From the NCBI RefSeq assembly GCF_036850765.1, contig NC_089493.1, positions 297,737,349-297,801,348 on the forward strand: a stretch of 64,000 nucleotides of DNA, given 5' to 3'. This DNA is from Saccopteryx bilineata (taxonomy: Eukaryota > Chordata > Mammalia > Chiroptera > Emballonuridae). Every line of letters starts with the position of its first letter. Positions within the stretch are counted from its first letter, which is position 1. Below are positions 63,454 to 64,000 of this stretch, piece by piece. Under the pieces are notes generated by a model that searched no databases, was not told where the DNA came from, and saw only the letters and a program-made list of their open reading frames with translations. A program made the translations under genes and the position numbers.

Positions 63454-63471
63454 GTGAGGCGCTGCCCCATG

Positions 63472-64000
63472 CGGCCGCTGGACCCCGGCCGGCCCCTGGA
63501 CCCCGGCCTGCCCCTGGACCCCGGCCGGCCCCTGGACCCCGACCTGCCCCTGGACCCCGGCCTGCCCCTGGACCCCGGCCGGCCCCTGGACCCCGACCGG
63601 CCCCTGGACCCCAACCTGCCCCTGGACCCCGGCCTGTCCCTGGACCCCGACCTGCCCCTGGACCCCGACCTGCCCCTGGACCCCGGCCTGTCCCTGGACC
63701 CCGACCTGCCCCTGGACCCCGACCTGCCCCTGGACCCCGGCCTGTCCCTGGACCCCGACCTGCCCCTGGACCCCGGCCTGCCCCTGGACCCTGGCCTGCC
63801 CCTGGACCCCGGCCGGCCCCTGGACCCCGGCCGGCCCCTGGACCCCGACCTGCCCCTGGACCCCGGCCGGCCCCTGGACCCCGGCCTGCCCCTGGACCCC
63901 GGCCGGCCCCTGGACCCCGACCTGCCCCTGGACCCCGGCCGGCCCCTGGACCCCGGCCTGCCCCTGGACCCCGGCCGGCCCCTAGACCCCGGCGGGAGCA
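63472..64000. repeat. Minisatellite of 18 bp, about 29 copies, cut by window edge
   Basis: The unit is cccctggaccccggcctg with variants ggccgg, gacctg and ggcctgt. It starts about 18 nt after the exon 25 donor. C-rich on the + strand, G-rich on the other. The end lies beyond the window. Confidence 0.98.

Overview
The window is vertebrate nuclear DNA from the interior of one large intron-rich gene, almost certainly in a bat. Two tRNA-derived SINE families fill the introns. Type A begins with a 'ccctggccggttggctca' head, and type B begins with a 'gcctgaccaggcggtggcgc' head. In my judgement both are chiropteran SINEs, and type A looks most like the Rhin-1 family of horseshoe bats and their relatives. 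Two 331-bp hAT transposon copies with intact 8-bp target duplications also fit a bat, because bats are unusual among mammals in having recent DNA-transposon activity. The species assignment is inference.

The only gene I can support is an inner-arm axonemal dynein heavy chain on the + strand. I call it DNAH3; DNAH7 and DNAH12 are the close alternatives. Twenty-five consecutive coding exons (2164-63453) join in one open frame of about 2,195 codons, all with AG/GT borders and matching phases. They run from the AAA1 P-loop through AAA2, AAA3 and AAA4, the stalk and microtubule-binding domain, AAA5 and most of AAA6. The tail, linker and C-terminal domain lie outside the window. Exons 1-5 (2164-7758) encode AAA1, exons 6-10 (14174-23599) AAA2, exons 11-18 (24266-42529) AAA3, exons 19-21 (44052-49032) AAA4 and the start of the stalk, exons 22-23 (56065-58399) the ascending stalk, exon 24 (59114-61255) an exceptional 2,142-nt block, and exon 25 (63228-63453) part of AAA6.

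The rest is intron. It holds about 35 SINE copies in both orientations, L1 fragments (one with a 5' inversion), old MIR/L2/MER fragments, three hAT-type non-autonomous transposons and a large set of minisatellites. These include a 2.3-kb array of a 30-bp unit carrying CAGCTG, a 16-copy 34-bp array carrying CACGTG, a 1.2-kb 32-bp array grown inside a hAT element, a 1-kb array of 76-83-bp units, and arrays hugging the splice sites of exons 3, 21, 23 and 25. I found no second protein-coding gene, RNA gene, CRISPR array or prokaryotic feature. The long open frames opposite exon 24 and inside the minisatellites are compositional or periodic artefacts. The most interesting material is the repeat architecture around the splice sites and the CTCF-like motifs carried by type A SINEs.
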